A stretch of DNA of 64,000 bases, from the NCBI RefSeq assembly GCF_021729155.1, contig NZ_JAJQYA010000009.1, positions 1-64,000 on the forward strand, written 5' to 3'. The notes beneath the pieces were generated by a model. It did no database searches. It was given only the letters and a program-made list of their open reading frames with translations, and was not told the origin of the DNA. Numbering within the stretch: the stretch's first letter is position 1; every line of letters begins with the position of its first letter. Made by a program: the position numbers and the translations under genes. The stretch is from Membranihabitans marinus (GTDB lineage Bacteria; Bacteroidota; Bacteroidia; Chitinophagales; Saprospiraceae). Shown one piece after another: positions 61,354 through 64,000 of this stretch.

Positions 61354-61437
61354 ATTTCAGTATTTTCACGTATAAATATATAGTTAGTTCTCTATTTAAT
61401 TTTAGAACTCTTGATTTTTTTAAAAAAAACCAATCTT

Positions 61438-62109
61438 ATGAAAACCAGTATTTTTAGAATAAGCTTATGTTTAATCGCTTTTTTATTTGTGCAAAACAGT
61501 TTTGCACAAGATATCTCAGAACGCTCTGCCGAGAGTGATGAAGGTCCTCACAATGCATATATTATAGTCATCGATGATCTCAATGAGAAAGTAGCCACCG
61601 ATGTATGGGAAGACTTTATTAAGGATCACAAAAGCAAAATCAAACGCATTCGCAAATCAAAAGTGAAAATCGCTGAAGAAGTAGAAATCCCAGGTCTATC
61701 GGGTAAGGTTCACGTAAAATCTGAAATAGAAGGTTTAGGTAAATCCACTGAACTCAAATTGTGGTTTATCCAAAATGGTACTTATTTGTCCTCTACCGAC
61801 CAACCGGAATCCTATGACCACATCGACCGATTTATCGACAATTATTTCCTAGCCTTAGATGTCGCTGAAGTAAAAGTAGAAATCGAAAACGAAGAAAATA
61901 TTTTGAAAAACTTGGAGAAAGATCTCGACAAGTTGAAAAAAGACAATGACAAACTACACAAAGAAATCTTAAAGGCTGAGGAAACCATTCGTTTGGCCAA
62001 AGAAGACATCGAGACCAACTTGGCCGATCAAAAAACAATGGAGAATAAAATAGAAGATCAAAAGAAAATGGTAAACCAAACCAAAGACAAACTTTCGAAG
62101 ATCCAATAA
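61438..62109 (+). CDS. Unrecognised exported coiled-coil protein
   Basis: A 223-residue exported protein from the ATG at 61438 (an in-frame TTG at 61411 is less likely). Signal peptide about 1-23 (cleavage after SFAQ). A mixed domain (about 40-130) is followed by a long coiled coil (about 140-223) rich in Lys, Glu and Asp. I do not recognise the family. It stands alone with its own terminator. Confidence 0.8.
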   Translation: MKTSIFRISLCLIAFLFVQNSFAQDISERSAESDEGPHNAYIIVIDDLNEKVATDVWEDFIKDHKSKIKRIRKSKVKIAEEVEIPGLSGKVHVKSEIEGLGKSTELKLWFIQNGTYLSSTDQPESYDHIDRFIDNYFLALDVAEVKVEIENEENILKNLEKDLDKLKKDNDKLHKEILKAEETIRLAKEDIETNLADQKTMENKIEDQKKMVNQTKDKLSKIQ

Positions 62110-62140
62110 GACACATTTAACTATGTAACAATTTCTTCAT

Positions 62141-62168
62141 AAGCCGTTCATTTTGAACGGCTTTTTTT
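62141..62168 (+). terminator. Terminator of the coiled-coil protein gene
   Basis: Perfect 10-bp stem AAGCCGTTCA/TGAACGGCTT with a 3-nt loop, followed by TTTTT, 31 bp after the stop. Confidence 0.95.
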
Positions 62169-62169
62169 A

Positions 62170-62609
62170 TTTCTAATCCCCAACACCCCGGGGTTATCCA
62201 CAATTCCACAATAACAGAAATTAAAAAATATTAAAAATAATAAGGGGAATAAGTTTTTTATTTCAAGAATCTTTACCAATAACCAATCACGGCATTACAT
62301 ATTATACATAATTATATGTAACAATTTTTTAACATTGCTTTTCCTACTATATTCCACTCAAGTAAATCAATAAATTACGTAATGATAAAGATCATATATA
62401 TGATGATATGTCATTGAAAACGAAAGATTAAATATCTTATACCCAGATCATTCCATTCATCTAGTCAATGTGGATTATTTAAACTTATTCACGCAAAAAA
62501 GAAACTAATTAACATCAAAATGTGTATTAACTAACAGGAATTATTCATTTATCAACATTAAACCAACAAATGAAAAACAGAATGAAAAAAAAATCATATT
62601 AGATTATAT
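62170..62609. other. AT-rich gap, candidate replication origin
   Basis: A 440-bp very AT-rich gap. It has a perfect DnaA box, TTATCCACA, at 62194-62202, directly after the palindrome ACCCCGGGGT. One-mismatch boxes are TGTGGATTA (62469-62477, reverse) and TTATTCACG (62485-62493); TTATACCCA near 62437 and TTATCAACA near 62552 are weaker. An A/T-only tract follows the first box. The ribosomal superoperon is transcribed away from here to the left and dnaB to the right, as expected for leading strands on both sides. Unproven. Confidence 0.35.
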
Positions 62610-62617
62610 TAGATTTG
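62610..62617 (+). promoter_or_regulatory. Promoter -7 element for dnaB
   Basis: TAGATTTG, a full TAnnTTTG match, 32 bp before the dnaB start. No clear -33 element. Confidence 0.5.
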
Positions 62618-62649
62618 TTCCATTGCATTATATGTAAAAAAAATATTAC

Positions 62650-64000
62650 ATGTCTGAACCCACGAACTCTGTTAAAAAATTAAATACCAAACGCCTCAAA
62701 GCCATACGTCCTGAGAGCGACCCTCTAAAAGCAGGATATGGGAAGGTACAACCTCAAGCTATAGAATTAGAAGAGGCAGTATTAGGAGCATTAATGCTGG
62801 ATAGAGAAGCCATGCCCAATGTTATCGACTTATTGCGGCCTGAGAGTTTTTATATCGAAGCCCACCAAACCATTTTTAGGGCTATGCAACAATTATTTAA
62901 TCAAACCAAACCCATAGATTTACTTACCCTGCACGAAGAACTCTTGCAAATGGGTGAATTGAAAAATATAGGAGGAGCCACTTATCTAACCGAATTAACC
63001 GAAAAAGTAGCCTCAGCTGCCAATATCGAATTTCACGCTCGGATTATCGCTCAAAAACACATTAAGAGAGAATTGATAAGAGTATCGACCATGACTATCG
63101 AAAACTCATACGACGATACCATGGACGTATTTGAACTATTGGACGAATCCGAAAGAAGTTTATTTGACATTACTCAACAAAACCTTAATCGAAGTTATGA
63201 ATCGCTAAGTACATTGGCCGGTAAAGCACAACGCAAAATGGAAGAATTGGCTTCCAAAAACGAAAGTGTAACTGGGGTACCATCAGGTTATAAAGATTTG
63301 GACAAAATCACCTCGGGCTGGCAACCTTCTGATATGATTATCGTAGCAGCTCGTCCAGGTATGGGTAAGACATCATTTACCCTGGCTTTGGCCAAGAACT
63401 CAGCCATGATGTACAACAAAGGGGTGGCCTTCTTTTCACTGGAGATGTCCGATGTTCAGCTAACCCAGAGATTGATAGCCATGGAATCGGGAGTGAGTAT
63501 TAGTAAACTTAGAAATGGTAAACTCGAAGAAGATGAATGGAAACGATTTAACCAAGCTGTTGAAAAACTAAGTGAAGTTCCCATTTATATCGATGATACT
63601 CCAGCCATTAATATATTTGAACTCAGAGCCAAGTGTCGGCGATTAAAAATGAAGCACGACATCCAGATGGTTATGATTGATTATTTGCAGTTGATGACCG
63701 GCGGTGGAGACAAGAAAAATGGAACCCGTGAGCAGGAGATTTCTTCGATATCTAGAGCCCTCAAAGGTATGGCCAAGGAATTGAACATACCAGTAATTGC
63801 ACTTTCTCAGCTATCGCGTGCCGTCGAAACCCGTAGCGCAGATAAGCGTCCACAACTTTCCGATCTTAGGGAATCTGGAGCCATCGAGCAAGATGCGGAT
63901 TTAGTTTCCTTTATCTATCGTCCAGAATATTACGATATCATGACCGATGAGTCTGATCAAAGTTTGGAAGGTATTGCTGAAATTATCATTGCCAAACACA
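62650..64000 (+). CDS. dnaB: Replicative DNA helicase DnaB (5' part)
   Basis: Hexameric helicase of the replication fork. The frame runs from ATG 62650 to the window end (450 codons, no stop), so the 3' end is missing; about 50-70 residues are probably lost. The N-terminal primase-binding domain (PQAIELEEAVLGALMLDREAM) and the RecA-like domain with Walker A RPGMGKTS (about 235-242), the DDTPAIN segment, MVMIDYLQLM and SQLSRAVE are present. No intein is seen up to the cut. Confidence 0.98.
   Translation, partial: MSEPTNSVKKLNTKRLKAIRPESDPLKAGYGKVQPQAIELEEAVLGALMLDREAMPNVIDLLRPESFYIEAHQTIFRAMQQLFNQTKPIDLLTLHEELLQMGELKNIGGATYLTELTEKVASAANIEFHARIIAQKHIKRELIRVSTMTIENSYDDTMDVFELLDESERSLFDITQQNLNRSYESLSTLAGKAQRKMEELASKNESVTGVPSGYKDLDKITSGWQPSDMIIVAARPGMGKTSFTLALAKNSAMMYNKGVAFFSLEMSDVQLTQRLIAMESGVSISKLRNGKLEEDEWKRFNQAVEKLSEVPIYIDDTPAINIFELRAKCRRLKMKHDIQMVMIDYLQLMTGGGDKKNGTREQEISSISRALKGMAKELNIPVIALSQLSRAVETRSADKRPQLSDLRESGAIEQDADLVSFIYRPEYYDIMTDESDQSLEGIAEIIIAKH

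Overview
The window comes from a low-GC member of the Bacteroidota, most likely a Saprospiria/Cytophaga-like lineage. This rests on the T9SS sorting domain of a secreted protease, the gliding lipoprotein GldH, a DUF6089 outer-membrane protein, a GT117/DUF2723 membrane protein, and many promoters of the TAnnTTTG type. The family-level placement is inference.

Layout: 1-1894 has no gene; it holds a 237-bp tandem repeat, a decayed IS21-like end, and a lone transposon-type inverted repeat. From 1895 to 23998 everything is on the minus strand: rpsL-rpsG-fusA, then the S10, spc and alpha ribosomal-protein genes through rplQ with secY, map, infA and rpoA. A perfect terminator and a new promoter then set off carA-eno-divIC-sucD. 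From 24328 to 33306 lies an envelope/peptidase block: a PBP4-like lipoprotein, an M14 peptidase, an S66 LD-carboxypeptidase, a T9SS-secreted metzincin, an unknown lipoprotein, lpxH and ald. Then come serC, aspS, and the plus-strand run hemA-comM-tlpA-like-grpE-dnaJ-gldH. M28 and GT117 genes follow on the minus strand, then rluA-like and thiL, an unrecognised HTH-like gene, trmB, outer-membrane proteins, an orphan histidine kinase, rlmN, yjbQ, an ABC exporter and the 5' part of dnaB, which is cut by the window end.

The most unusual content is intergenic. Four of the six tail-to-tail gaps (34.6-35.3, 51.8-52.1, 54.3-54.5 and 58.1-59.0 kb) carry one family of modular hairpin elements. Each module has up to three successive hairpins with conserved loops (ACAGTG/ACGGAG, ATTTA, TTC) and conserved linkers, while the stems differ between copies and stay self-complementary. 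Two copies sit inside elements with terminal inverted repeats, which suggests non-autonomous mobile elements. One locus has a 148-bp tandem amplification and another a 15-copy CTAGTWG heptamer array.

The 480-bp AT-rich gap before dnaB has one perfect and several near DnaA boxes. Because the ribosomal superoperon is transcribed away from it on one side and dnaB on the other, it is a candidate replication origin, unproven. No tRNA, rRNA or CRISPR array was seen.
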